Below, in pieces: positions 1-7,610 of a DNA stretch of 17,757 nt. Under the pieces are notes generated by a model that searched no databases, was not told where the DNA came from, and was given only the letters and a program-made list of their open reading frames with translations. This DNA is from an uncultured Clostridia bacterium (GTDB lineage: Bacteria; Bacillota; Clostridia; Christensenellales; UBA1242): the NCBI GenBank assembly GCA_947384015.1, contig CANDFN010000009.1, forward strand, positions 1 through 17,757. Direction: 5' to 3'. Each line of letters starts with the position of its first letter. Within the stretch, counting starts at the first letter, position 1. Made by a program: the position numbers and the translations under genes.

Positions 1-736
1 AATCTTCTAACGGAAATTTACTGTCTATTGGCAAAAGCACTTGATTGCCGTCGCGCCCAGGCATATCTACAACAAAATCCACCCTTTCTTTACTATTCTT
101 TTTTACTTGAACTTGTGCCTTATATTGATTTGGCGCTAGAACTTGCTCTAGCAGGCTGGAAAGCATAACTTCGCCCCAACCGCCACGCACTTTAACATTG
201 CTTAAAACTTTTTTAAGGTCGCCAACACCGCTAGCAAGGTTGCGCATTTCACCAATGCCTAGGTTAACGTTGTCTATGCTTTGTTGTATTTTTATAAAAC
301 TTTCGTTTAAGCGTTGAGAAAGTGAATTGTTTAATTTTTCATCCACCGTCTCACGCATTTTTTCTATAGCCTTTTCATTTTCCTGCCTCATGTTATTTAA
401 GTTGCTGTTTACATCTGCTGTAAGTTTTTCCAACTTTTGTTCGTTACGCAGGGTTAAATCGTCAACACGCTTAGATATAGTTTCAAACTCTTGTTTTTCG
501 GTTACACTTAAATTGTTTAGTGCATTTTGAAGTTGCAACTGACTATTATTCAGTGCACTGACTATCATATTGTTAACAATTTCGTTTTGTTCCTTTTGGC
601 TAGACATCATCTGCTTTATAACCTTTTCATCCGTAGGCGCACCGCCAGACTTGCGTTTATACATAACAACAAAGGTTAAAAGTGAAATTAACCACACAGC
701 ACCAAACACACTTGCTAAAAGTATTGTTGTATTCAT
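1..736 (-). CDS. rmuC: RmuC family protein, N-terminal part (cut by left edge)
   Basis: The frame reads from ATG at 734-736 leftwards without a stop to base 1, giving about 245 residues, so the C-terminal part is missing. Residues about 4-25 form one membrane helix (ILLASVFGAVWLISLLTFVV), followed by a long, charged, Gln/Asn-rich coiled coil to about residue 160. Then comes the start of the RmuC nuclease-like core, recognised from VRGGWGEVMLSSLLEQVLAP and DFVVDMPG...LPIDSKFPLED. RmuC proteins are membrane-anchored coiled-coil proteins with a restriction-endonuclease-like core that limit recombination at inverted repeats; this is family knowledge. The start is fixed by AAGGAG (complement of 742-747) five bases upstream and by a good promoter behind it. 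It is transcribed divergently from the kinase-like gene at 877. Confidence 0.93.
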   Translation of the reverse strand, partial: MNTTILLASVFGAVWLISLLTFVVMYKRKSGGAPTDEKVIKQMMSSQKEQNEIVNNMIVSALNNSQLQLQNALNNLSVTEKQEFETISKRVDDLTLRNEQKLEKLTADVNSNLNNMRQENEKAIEKMRETVDEKLNNSLSQRLNESFIKIQQSIDNVNLGIGEMRNLASGVGDLKKVLSNVKVRGGWGEVMLSSLLEQVLAPNQYKAQVQVKKNSKERVDFVVDMPGRDGNQVLLPIDSKFPLED

Positions 737-760
737 CTTTTCTCCTTAAATTATACAACT

Positions 761-789
761 ATAATAAATAAAATGTTGGTTATTGTCAA
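761..789 (-). promoter_or_regulatory. rmuC promoter with dyad over the -35 box
   Basis: On the minus strand the -35 TTGACA (784-789) and -10 TATTAT (761-766) are separated by exactly 17 bases, placing the transcript start near 754, just ahead of the ribosome site. The -35 lies inside a perfect 7-6-7 inverted repeat, GTTGGTT / AACCAAC, at 775-781 and 788-794, so a dimeric regulator could bind here. The regulator is unknown. Confidence 0.7.
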
Positions 790-841
790 CCAACCTGAAA
801 GCCTTTATAAACATTAAAATAAGCCTAATATTGCAAAACAA

Positions 842-870
842 TGGACAAATTTTATAAAATTGGTTATAAT
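842..870 (+). promoter_or_regulatory. Promoter of the kinase-like gene; predicts a leaderless mRNA
   Basis: TGGACA (842-847), a 17-base spacer, and a perfect TATAAT (865-870). Only six bases separate the -10 from the ATG at 877, so transcription should begin at or within a base or two of that ATG. No Shine-Dalgarno sequence precedes it. This promoter overlaps the codons of the longer possible frame starting at 841, which argues against the 841 start. Confidence 0.65.
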
Positions 871-876
871 ACTAAT

Positions 877-1761
877 ATGTTAAATATATTAGTTGCCCCA
901 TTAAGTGAATGTGAGAAAGGCGAAAATTATTGCAAACGCATAGTTGCACAATTAAAACAAGACAAAGTAGAATACTCTGTTTATTTTTCACCTTCTCTAA
1001 CCGCCATAGAAGAAAATGCCACAGAATTAACAAAAGAGGGCGAAACCGACTTTGTTATTGTTGGCAACGATGTTGTTTTACACACCTTTTTAAATTCAGT
1101 TAAAGACATTTCTAAAATTCGTTTAGGCATTGTGCCTACTGGAGATGCAGATTTTGCACATTTTTTAGGCATAAACACCAACCCTGTGCAAGCCATTAAA
1201 GACATTATTTCTGGCAACTACGAAACAGTAGACTATTTAAATTTAAATAATATAAAAGTTATAAACAACATTTTAATTGGTGCAAGTGCTGAGTTATACG
1301 AATTATACAGCCAACAAAAATTAAAAAATGCATTAACAAGAAAGCTTATACGTTCTCGCTATGGCAACAGCTTTTCTGGTGCAAACATCACGCTTATAAG
1401 CAAAAATGCAGAAGGCAAAGCAGAACCTGTTGAAGAAAAGATTTACGAACTGTGCATTGCCAATGGAGGCAACAGCAAGGGCAAAACTGTTAGCCCACTT
1501 AGCAATGTGCGAGACGGTTTGTTTAACCTAACCTATATAAATATAGATGAAACAGAGGAAAGAAAAAAACAACTAACCCAGTTTGAAAAAGGCGAGAGCA
1601 TTTACAACGAGCGCACTCATCAAAAATGGTTAAACAGCATAAAACTTGTGCCAGTTACCGGTCAAATTAAAGCTATGGTAGACGGCCGAATTTTAAAGTT
1701 TGACAATATGAATATCACGATTGTAGAAAACGGATTAAAACTTTTTAAGGCAAAATTATAA
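877..1761 (+). CDS. Diacylglycerol-kinase-fold protein with degenerate catalytic motifs
   Basis: 294 residues from ATG 877. The overall order matches the DAGK/YegS/sphingosine-kinase family: an N-terminal nucleotide-binding lobe, then a C-terminal lobe with an N-GG...SP...DGLFNLTYI strand region like the family's NG...aP.a..DGl.dv. In active members the phosphate-binding GGDGT..N motif is essential; here the aligned segment is VGNDVVLHTFLN (about residues 62-73). The second loop, normally PxGTGNDFA, reads PTGDADFAHFLGI (about 87-99). The key Gly, Thr and Asn residues are lost, so lipid phosphorylation is doubtful. It may be a regulatory or lipid-binding relative. The in-frame ATG at 841 was rejected because the promoter overlaps it. 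The next gene begins two bases after its stop, so the two are probably translationally linked. Confidence 0.7.
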   Translation: MLNILVAPLSECEKGENYCKRIVAQLKQDKVEYSVYFSPSLTAIEENATELTKEGETDFVIVGNDVVLHTFLNSVKDISKIRLGIVPTGDADFAHFLGINTNPVQAIKDIISGNYETVDYLNLNNIKVINNILIGASAELYELYSQQKLKNALTRKLIRSRYGNSFSGANITLISKNAEGKAEPVEEKIYELCIANGGNSKGKTVSPLSNVRDGLFNLTYINIDETEERKKQLTQFEKGESIYNERTHQKWLNSIKLVPVTGQIKAMVDGRILKFDNMNITIVENGLKLFKAKL

Positions 1762-1763
1762 TT

Positions 1764-2348
1764 ATGTTTGGAGATAAAAATTTATTAAAGATAGAAAAAA
1801 GAATTTCGCAAAATGGCGAAATTTTTATTAATATTCATCTTTCTATTGCGGAAGAATTAAAATTATGGGTTGCTGAAATAAATAAGCAATTAAACAAAGG
1901 TGTTTATTATGATATTGTATATGGAGAAAACTCTCTAATGCAACCTCATATCACTCTCTTAATATGTAGGCTTAAACCTGCAAATCGGTTAAATAAAGTG
2001 TTAGAAGAAATTACTAAAATAGTAAAAGACACTCCTACTTTTGAAATTGAGTTTGACAGTTTTAGCATGTCCGAAAACAAGCACTGGGCATTTTTATGGG
2101 TAAAAGAGAACCCTATAATAACCAACTTGGTTTACAAATTAAAATCCGCCTTGGCGCAATTTTTAACCTTTGATTACGACTCCGCCCCACATATCTCACT
2201 TGCCCGCTCTAACGAACTTGCCGTAAATGAGGATGTTTTAAAGAACTTAAGCACACCTCCAAAACAAAAGATAAACCAAATAGCAGTGGCGCTAAGCGGT
2301 TATCATGGCACTGTTCTAAAAATTATAAAAGAATTTAATTTAAAATAA
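1764..2348 (+). CDS. 2H phosphoesterase / 2'-5' RNA ligase-like protein
   Basis: 194 residues. The two signature motifs of the 2H superfamily are present: PHITLLI (His62, Thr64) and PHISLAR (His143, Ser145), separated by about 80 residues as in LigT/CPDase-type bilobal folds. The paired histidines act on 2'-5' or cyclic phosphodiester bonds in characterised members; the substrate here is unknown. An N-terminal extension of about 20 residues precedes the first core strand (IFINIHLS). The start lies two bases after the upstream stop with only a weak AAGG ribosome site (1747-1750), so it is probably translated by coupling to the kinase-like gene. A hairpin terminator follows closely. Confidence 0.82.
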   Translation: MFGDKNLLKIEKRISQNGEIFINIHLSIAEELKLWVAEINKQLNKGVYYDIVYGENSLMQPHITLLICRLKPANRLNKVLEEITKIVKDTPTFEIEFDSFSMSENKHWAFLWVKENPIITNLVYKLKSALAQFLTFDYDSAPHISLARSNELAVNEDVLKNLSTPPKQKINQIAVALSGYHGTVLKIIKEFNLK

Positions 2349-2393
2349 AAAAACTGTTTACGAACTATGAACTTTGAAACTAGCATAAAAAAG

Positions 2394-2432
2394 AAAACAA
2401 CTTTACTTAGACTTTAATAAAGTTGTTTTTTT
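2394..2432 (+). terminator. Hairpin terminator, probably bidirectional
   Basis: Stem AAAACAACTTTA (2394-2405) pairs with TAAAGTTGTTTT (2418-2429), with a 12-base loop and a run of seven or more T after the second arm. The A-rich sequence on the left side gives a U-run on the minus strand too, so it can also serve the gene ending at 2482. It lies between two convergent genes. Confidence 0.8.
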
Positions 2433-2481
2433 ATTGTAAATATCAACGAAACACAAATTGGTTAATACTTGTTTTTTTAAG

Positions 2482-3522
2482 TTATAACTTTTTGTGTAAT
2501 ATATAATGGATTTTACTTATATTTATTATAACTATATAAACATATAAACATAAACCAATTATTCCAAAAATTGTCATCATTAAAATTTGAGGGTTTTGAA
2601 TGATATAATTAATTATTGAAATTTTACTACATTCAATAATTAACATTGGTATACAAAAACCAATTATAATAAAAACACTGCTGATAACACTACCTTGAAC
2701 TAAAAAATGAGTGTAGAGATAAGAAGAGAAAAATACAATTACTGATGTTAAAATTAAAATCACGCAAGAAATGGTTAATGCTAAACTTTTAAAATTTAAT
2801 AAATAAGGAACAACAATTAGCATTACAGCAACAATTAGAATTGCAAGAGAAATTAATGAGTTTTTAAATACTTGATTTTTTTTAGTTACCTCAATATCAT
2901 TATTAGCCTTTCCATCTATAATTAGATTGTCTAATAAACTTGGAAGTTTGCTTTTTATAAAATTTTCTATGGCTGTTAGATTTGTATAGCGTAATGAATG
3001 AGTTACAGTGTAATCTAGCACTTTAAAAGTGAAGGTAACACTGCCAAATAATTGTTTATTCTTTAAGCCATGAATTATAAATTCTATTTTTTGAACACTA
3101 TCGCATGGCAAAGTATAAAAAAGTTTTGAAGTTTCCACAACTCCATCAGTAAAATTAAAAATGAAATTTTCACCTGCAATAAATATGGGGAATTCTTCCT
3201 TCTTTTTGTTTGTATTGATATTACTAAAAATAGCAGAAACAATAAAACAAATAGCAAAAAGTCCTACTAGTGTGCCTATTAGATCTAATGAAAAATTTGG
3301 ATCATAAATTATAGACAGAACAAGACCAATTAAATTGATTACCGCATATACACTCAAGCTAAAAAATAAAAAGAATTTTATTAAAGTGTTAGATAAGGTT
3401 ACCGTTTCAAAAAACTTTGCATCATATTTTGTTATATTGTTCTTTTCAAAAATTGTGCCGTCTGCAATTAATATTTTTTTAACTTCATTTAATTTATTTT
3501 CTTCAAGTTCCAATAAATCCAT
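2482..3522 (-). CDS. Hypothetical six-helix membrane protein with a central soluble domain
   Basis: 346 residues; I do not recognise the family. Hydropathy by eye gives a short cytoplasmic N-terminus, two helices (about 47-70 and 80-100), a soluble central part of about 115 residues (104-218) rich in beta-strand-like segments (FPIFIAGENFIFNF, SVTFTFKVLDYTVTHSLRYT), then four helices (about 221-245, 249-270, 275-297, 310-335). The central part resembles a PH-like fold (bPH proteins) in pattern only. The start is supported by AAAGGG (complement of 3529-3534) seven bases upstream and a promoter at 3545-3573. It is a single-gene unit between two terminator-like hairpins. Function not assigned. 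Confidence 0.75.
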   Translation of the reverse strand: MDLLELEENKLNEVKKILIADGTIFEKNNITKYDAKFFETVTLSNTLIKFFLFFSLSVYAVINLIGLVLSIIYDPNFSLDLIGTLVGLFAICFIVSAIFSNINTNKKKEEFPIFIAGENFIFNFTDGVVETSKLFYTLPCDSVQKIEFIIHGLKNKQLFGSVTFTFKVLDYTVTHSLRYTNLTAIENFIKSKLPSLLDNLIIDGKANNDIEVTKKNQVFKNSLISLAILIVAVMLIVVPYLLNFKSLALTISCVILILTSVIVFFSSYLYTHFLVQGSVISSVFIIIGFCIPMLIIECSKISIINYIIQNPQILMMTIFGIIGLCLYVYIVIINISKIHYILHKKL

Positions 3523-3544
3523 AGTTTACCCTTTAATTATATTA

Positions 3545-3573
3545 ATAATAGCATTTTTAGTTTCATAAATCAA
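3545..3573 (-). promoter_or_regulatory. Promoter of the membrane protein gene
   Basis: Minus strand: TTGATT (complement of 3568-3573), 17-base spacer, TATTAT (complement of 3545-3550), with TG one base before the -10 (extended -10). It predicts a start near 3538 and a leader of about 15 bases carrying the ribosome site. Confidence 0.55.
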
Positions 3574-3586
3574 ATTTTTTGACGTT

Positions 3587-3641
3587 AAAAAAGAGCAGAA
3601 ACAAACCTACAAGCCTTTGTTAATTTGAATCTCTCTTTTTT
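3587..3641 (-). terminator. Possible tilS terminator
   Basis: AAAAAAGAG (3587-3595) and CTCTTTTTT (3633-3641) are perfectly complementary across a 37-base interval that holds a second small stem (AACAAA / TTTGTT). On the minus strand the distal arm ends in a U-run, as expected for termination after tilS. The outer loop is long, so this is less certain than the other terminators. Confidence 0.45.
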
Positions 3642-3685
3642 ACTAATTTCAAAATTGAACAATCAAAGCGCCTTTTTGTTATTAA

Positions 3686-5029
3686 TTAAATAAGCTCTTG
3701 ATCGTAAGTTAATTTATATAAATTTTTAGTGCTAGCAGTAACCTTTATGCTATCTGCAATTTCAATATCTGCAATAATTAAAATTTTGTTACCAACAGCA
3801 AGCACTGGTGTAGTATCTCTCATACGTTGAGGTATCTTTTTATCTATAAAATAATCTTTTAATTTTTTTGTTCCACCCAAGCCAAGAGGAGCAAACACAT
3901 CTCCGTCGCGTCTAAATCTCCATACTGCATCTGCTGGAATTTTATCTGCATCAACCAAGTGTTGGTGAGGCTTTGGCTCTATAAGTTTTTGTGTCGCGCC
4001 AACACGGATTGTTCCGTATCCGTCCATTTTAGTTCTGCCAGTTTTAAATGGATGATTATCTGTTATTGTCTTTTTCTTTATATAGCCAATTGCAATAAAA
4101 TCATATTCCTTACTCACCTTAACATCATATGGTAAGCTAATAATGCTGCCGTTTTCTGCCTCCAAAGCAAACTGGCGAACTATGTTAAGATGTCTTGTTT
4201 CTATATCTTGCATTGTAAACTTAGAAAACACTTTCATTAATATGCGATTAACAACCGCTTCGTTTTGATAGAAATATGCAAGCGGAACGCGAACCAAATT
4301 CTTTTCTTCTATTAAAGTGCCAAAATCTATTTGACTTTTAATGTAATCATCATCCTTTGCGCAGATAGATGCAAAGTTAACAATGTTTTTATCTACACCC
4401 TTAAAACGTTTTCTTAATGCTGGCAAAACAAGGTTGCGCATATAATTACGAGTATATTCGTTATTTGCGTTGCTTTCGTCTTCAACATACTCTAAACTAT
4501 TTTCATCTATATAAGACATAATGCTTTCACGCGGAGTGTTTAAGAATGGGCGAATATAAATACCGTCACGTATTGGGCTCATACCTCTTGCGCCGCCAAG
4601 CCCTGCACCGCGCAAAATGTTTAACAATATAGTTTCTGCTTGATCTTGCAAATGATGAGCAAGTGCAATTTTATCTGCAAGCCCGCGTTTTACTAAAGAT
4701 TCAAATACACCATAGCGAACCTTTCTTGCAGCTTGTTCTATGCTAAGTTTTTCTTCTTTGGCAACTTTAACAGCTTCACCTTTAAACTTGTAGGCGCGGA
4801 TGCCGTTCTTTTTACAGAAGTTCATAACAAATTCTGTGTCTAACGCGCTGTTGGCACGAATGCCATGGTCTACATTAACAGCAACCACTTCGCAATCTAG
4901 TTCAGCTTTAATTGAATTTAAAAAATGTAATAAGCAAATACTATCTCTTCCACCAGAACAAGCAACACCAATAACCTCGCCCGGTAATATTAATTTGTTT
5001 TGTTTAATATACTCTACAACGTTTTCCAT
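3686..5029 (-). CDS. tilS: tRNA(Ile)-lysidine synthetase
   Basis: 447 residues. TilS attaches lysine to C34 of the tRNA-Ile(CAU) anticodon using ATP, changing its decoding from AUG to AUA; it is essential in most bacteria. The N-terminal ATP-pyrophosphatase loop is SGGRDS (residues 25-30), followed by VAVNVDHGIR and the HHLQDQAETILLNILRGAGLGGARGM segment typical of TilS. The C-terminal TilS domain is seen as FRRDGDVFAPLG..GTKKLKDYFIDKKIPQRMRD. The frame is open for 16 more codons upstream, but I chose ATG at 5027-5029 because AGGAG (complement of 5038-5042) lies eight bases before it and the protein begins as family members do. It sits just downstream of spoIIE, an arrangement known in Firmicutes, but has its own promoter. 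Confidence 0.96.
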   Translation of the reverse strand: MENVVEYIKQNKLILPGEVIGVACSGGRDSICLLHFLNSIKAELDCEVVAVNVDHGIRANSALDTEFVMNFCKKNGIRAYKFKGEAVKVAKEEKLSIEQAARKVRYGVFESLVKRGLADKIALAHHLQDQAETILLNILRGAGLGGARGMSPIRDGIYIRPFLNTPRESIMSYIDENSLEYVEDESNANNEYTRNYMRNLVLPALRKRFKGVDKNIVNFASICAKDDDYIKSQIDFGTLIEEKNLVRVPLAYFYQNEAVVNRILMKVFSKFTMQDIETRHLNIVRQFALEAENGSIISLPYDVKVSKEYDFIAIGYIKKKTITDNHPFKTGRTKMDGYGTIRVGATQKLIEPKPHQHLVDADKIPADAVWRFRRDGDVFAPLGLGGTKKLKDYFIDKKIPQRMRDTTPVLAVGNKILIIADIEIADSIKVTASTKNLYKLTYDQELI

Positions 5030-5048
5030 AGAATTTTCTCCTAACCTT

Positions 5049-5077
5049 ATTATACAACAAGATAAGAAGAATTGCAA
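5049..5077 (-). promoter_or_regulatory. tilS promoter with very short leader
   Basis: Minus strand: TTGCAA (5072-5077), 17-base spacer, perfect TATAAT (complement of 5049-5054). The predicted start is near 5042, which makes the leader only about 13 bases, with the AGGAG site at its very 5' end. Confidence 0.65.
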
Positions 5078-5142
5078 TAGATAATTTTTAAAAAATTACA
5101 TTTTTCTTAATTTGGTTTATTTTGCGGTTTATACTAAAATGT

Positions 5143-5174
5143 GCCAATTTTAAGGTTTTTAGCCAAATTTAAGG
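5143..5174. repeat. Near-perfect 13-bp direct repeat between spoIIE and tilS
   Basis: GCCAATTTTAAGG (5143-5155) and GCCAAATTTAAGG (5162-5174) differ at one base and are 19 bases apart. The second copy also forms a small AGCC/GGCT hairpin. No clear terminator with a U-run follows spoIIE here, so read-through into tilS is possible. The role is unknown. Confidence 0.4.
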
Positions 5175-5178
5175 CTCT

Positions 5179-7464
5179 TTACTTTAAATTTTTTAAATAT
5201 GTGCGGGCAACAAGCACTGTCATATCATCTTTTGCTTCCATATTATTTAAACGCATTGCCTCGTTCAAAACAGACTCAGCTATTGTTTGAGGATTATTTG
5301 TTGCTATATGATTTATAAATTCAACAAAGTTATCTTGGCTTTTAAACGCATCTGTAATGCCGTCTGTTGCCATAACAACAATATCTTTTGTTGATATAGT
5401 TGTTTTGTAAGTAGAAGGCGTAATGCTTTCTAACGCGCCTATTGGTAAGGCTCCTCCTTCTAACAATTCTATGCTACCTTCTCTTTTTATAGCAGAGAAC
5501 GGAGCCCCAACCTTTATAAAGTCGGCAATATTATTATTTAGGTCTACTAAGCAAATGTCCAACGTGGAATAATCTTCGCCGTTGTTTATTGCCAAAAGTT
5601 TATTTACACTTTCTAGCACCACATCGTTATCAAAGCCGGCTTTATAAAAGTTTTCAATTAATCCCAGCGTCATAGAACTCATCTTGTGTGCAGATTGTCC
5701 ACTACCCATACCGTCGCAAAGAGCTAATAAGAATCTATCTTTTGTTAACCTTATTATACTATGACAATCTCCACACTCTACATTGCCCGCCTTGTTACAA
5801 CTTGCAAGCCCAAACACGCAATCATATTTATTGCTTTTGCGTAAGGTTACACTTGTTAAACCACCGTCTTCTAGCGGAGACACTTGAGAAATTTGCATTG
5901 GCATTTTCATACAATCGGTTATCAGTTTTTCTAACACTGGGTAACTTGGCACTTTACCCTTTAATATAAGCACCACACTCATGTCTTGTTTTTCGTTGTA
6001 AAGCAACACTTCCCCACATTCAATATCGTTATTTAACAGTTTGTTAATTATTTTGTTTTCCTTTACCACATCAAAAGTTACATTACTATCAATTTCTTCG
6101 CCTAAGTCTAACAACAGTTTACCAACTGCGCCCATTTGGTCGGCAAGCAAAATCTTCACATTGTTTACATCTGCCATCATATTTTTATATTGTTTATACT
6201 CGTCGCTTAACCTATTTATTAAAGTTATAACCTGATTTATTTTTGCACATCTGTTGGTTAGTGAAGACGGCAAATCTAGCAAAGTAAGTTTCCCTTTTGT
6301 TAAAGCAGTTTCCACCAAATATTCTAAATTTGTTTTATTATCATCCCGCATAGCTCTCGTGCAATGATTTTTATCTAAACAATCTTTACAACACGTGCTA
6401 TTAACCTCTCTTACAAGCATGGCGGTAAGCTCTTCCTTATTTAAACCTTTTTTTACAAGTTTTAAATGAATCTGTTTCATTTCCATAAAAACATTGCTAA
6501 GTTCGCTCATCCTTCTGCGTAAAGCACGCCTTGTGTTGTTAATTAGGTTGCGTGTGCTTAATTCGCTTCTTTTTACATATACAAAATCTGCCAAACTATC
6601 AATAGTTCTTTTAGGTGTTATCAACAATTTTAAACTTGCCACAATTACTGGAATTAAATTATACAATATATTTAAGCCAGAACTAAAAAAGTAATATTGT
6701 AAAAATAAGTCTGTAGCAATAGTTAATATTATTGTTTTTAGTTTATTTGGCTGACCAAACATTCCACCCAACATGGCAAGTATTGCAAACTCTGCAACCA
6801 TTGCAATAGAAAACTGACTTAACCCAACGCCTAAGCTAAAAGCAAGGGTTAAGGCAAGCGTTAGCGGCAAATTACCAACGGCGGTAAAAACAAACACTAA
6901 AAGCATTAAAACAAAGCGGTAAATTTCTACATTAAAAACAGCAATGCCTGCAACACCAATTCCTAATGTCGCAATACAAAACAAAAAACAAATACTTTCA
7001 TTTAAGGTAAGTTTAAAACAGTTTTTACGTAGTGTTAAAGACTGCATAACCACAACGTAACCATACAAACAAACCATACCTAAAACTAAGTATAGCACCA
7101 CGCCTAAAACATCGTGACGCGCATAAAACACAAATGTTATTAAAGATAGTAAATAGAATAAAACAATCTCCCAGAACCTAATGCGTTTTTTTATAATTTT
7201 ATGAAAATAAAAAACAACCAATCCAACAGCAACCACAGTTAAAGCAGAATAAAAAGATGGCAAACTAACATCTACAGCAACCGCACTTGCAAGGGTAAAG
7301 GCTGATAATAGTTTTTCGTCCACACCCGCATAAAGCCCCGCAAAATAAAAGGCAAACAAAAAAGGAGAAATTCCATTAATGTTGCCATTAGCCAAAACCA
7401 AGCAAACAAAGAACAATGCTAAATATTTTAAAACGAACTTATAACTAATTTTACTTTTAACCAT
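5179..7464 (-). CDS. spoIIE: Stage II sporulation protein E (membrane PP2C phosphatase)
   Basis: 761 residues. SpoIIE dephosphorylates the anti-anti-sigma factor SpoIIAA to release sigma-F in the forespore and also helps polar division. Residues about 10-290 are strongly hydrophobic (roughly ten membrane helices), followed by a charged linker with a cysteine cluster (CCKDCLDKNHC) and a C-terminal PP2C phosphatase domain. Metal-site motifs are LALCDGMGSG (Asp584), the ATDGITD segment (about 699-705) and AKDDMT (about 745-750). Length and order are normal for the family. The ATG at 7462-7464 has no recognisable ribosome site; instead a hairpin with a T-run ends about seven bases before it. I saw no confident sigma-A, sigma-H or Spo0A site upstream. 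Its presence marks the organism as a spore former or a recent descendant of one. Confidence 0.96.
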   Translation of the reverse strand: MVKSKISYKFVLKYLALFFVCLVLANGNINGISPFLFAFYFAGLYAGVDEKLLSAFTLASAVAVDVSLPSFYSALTVVAVGLVVFYFHKIIKKRIRFWEIVLFYLLSLITFVFYARHDVLGVVLYLVLGMVCLYGYVVVMQSLTLRKNCFKLTLNESICFLFCIATLGIGVAGIAVFNVEIYRFVLMLLVFVFTAVGNLPLTLALTLAFSLGVGLSQFSIAMVAEFAILAMLGGMFGQPNKLKTIILTIATDLFLQYYFFSSGLNILYNLIPVIVASLKLLITPKRTIDSLADFVYVKRSELSTRNLINNTRRALRRRMSELSNVFMEMKQIHLKLVKKGLNKEELTAMLVREVNSTCCKDCLDKNHCTRAMRDDNKTNLEYLVETALTKGKLTLLDLPSSLTNRCAKINQVITLINRLSDEYKQYKNMMADVNNVKILLADQMGAVGKLLLDLGEEIDSNVTFDVVKENKIINKLLNNDIECGEVLLYNEKQDMSVVLILKGKVPSYPVLEKLITDCMKMPMQISQVSPLEDGGLTSVTLRKSNKYDCVFGLASCNKAGNVECGDCHSIIRLTKDRFLLALCDGMGSGQSAHKMSSMTLGLIENFYKAGFDNDVVLESVNKLLAINNGEDYSTLDICLVDLNNNIADFIKVGAPFSAIKREGSIELLEGGALPIGALESITPSTYKTTISTKDIVVMATDGITDAFKSQDNFVEFINHIATNNPQTIAESVLNEAMRLNNMEAKDDMTVLVARTYLKNLK

Positions 7465-7471
7465 AACAAAA

Positions 7472-7498
7472 AATTTAGCACAAAAAATTTGCTAAATT
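7472..7498 (-). repeat. Inverted repeat directly upstream of spoIIE
   Basis: AATTTAGCA (7472-7480) and TGCTAAATT (7490-7498) are perfect complements with a 9-base loop. On the minus strand the structure is followed by TTTTTTGTT and then the spoIIE ATG. It could be an operator, a weak terminator for the upstream regulator, or an RNA hairpin affecting spoIIE translation. Confidence 0.5.
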
Positions 7499-7520
7499 AT
7501 TTAAAAAGTTTAACTAAAAT

Positions 7521-7545
7521 TAACAAAAATGTTGTTTTTTTGTTA
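7521..7545. repeat. AT-only inverted repeat between the regulator and spoIIE
   Basis: TAACAAAAA (7521-7529) pairs with TTTTTGTTA (7537-7545) around a 7-base loop. The stem has one G-C pair only, so it is a poor terminator candidate for the regulator gene ending at 7611. Apart from this and the repeat at 7472-7498 I see nothing in 7465-7610. Confidence 0.35.
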
Positions 7546-7610
7546 GAATTACACAAATTTTGGTTGTTTTTAAAAATTTACAACTATTTAACCGTTAATA
7601 AAAATGCTCA

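Noticed and set aside
327..530. 67-codon plus-strand reading frame
   Set aside because: It is the complement of the rmuC coiled-coil region, and the Ser/Phe-rich composition is typical of a shadow frame.
841..876. ATG at 841 as the start of the kinase-like gene
   Set aside because: The -35 and -10 boxes of the only good promoter lie inside these codons and there is no ribosome site before 841.
7465..7610. Sigma-A or Spo0A site for spoIIE
   Set aside because: TTGTTA and AATAAT occur but with a 19-base spacer, and no Spo0A-like TGTCGAA is seen; too weak to report.
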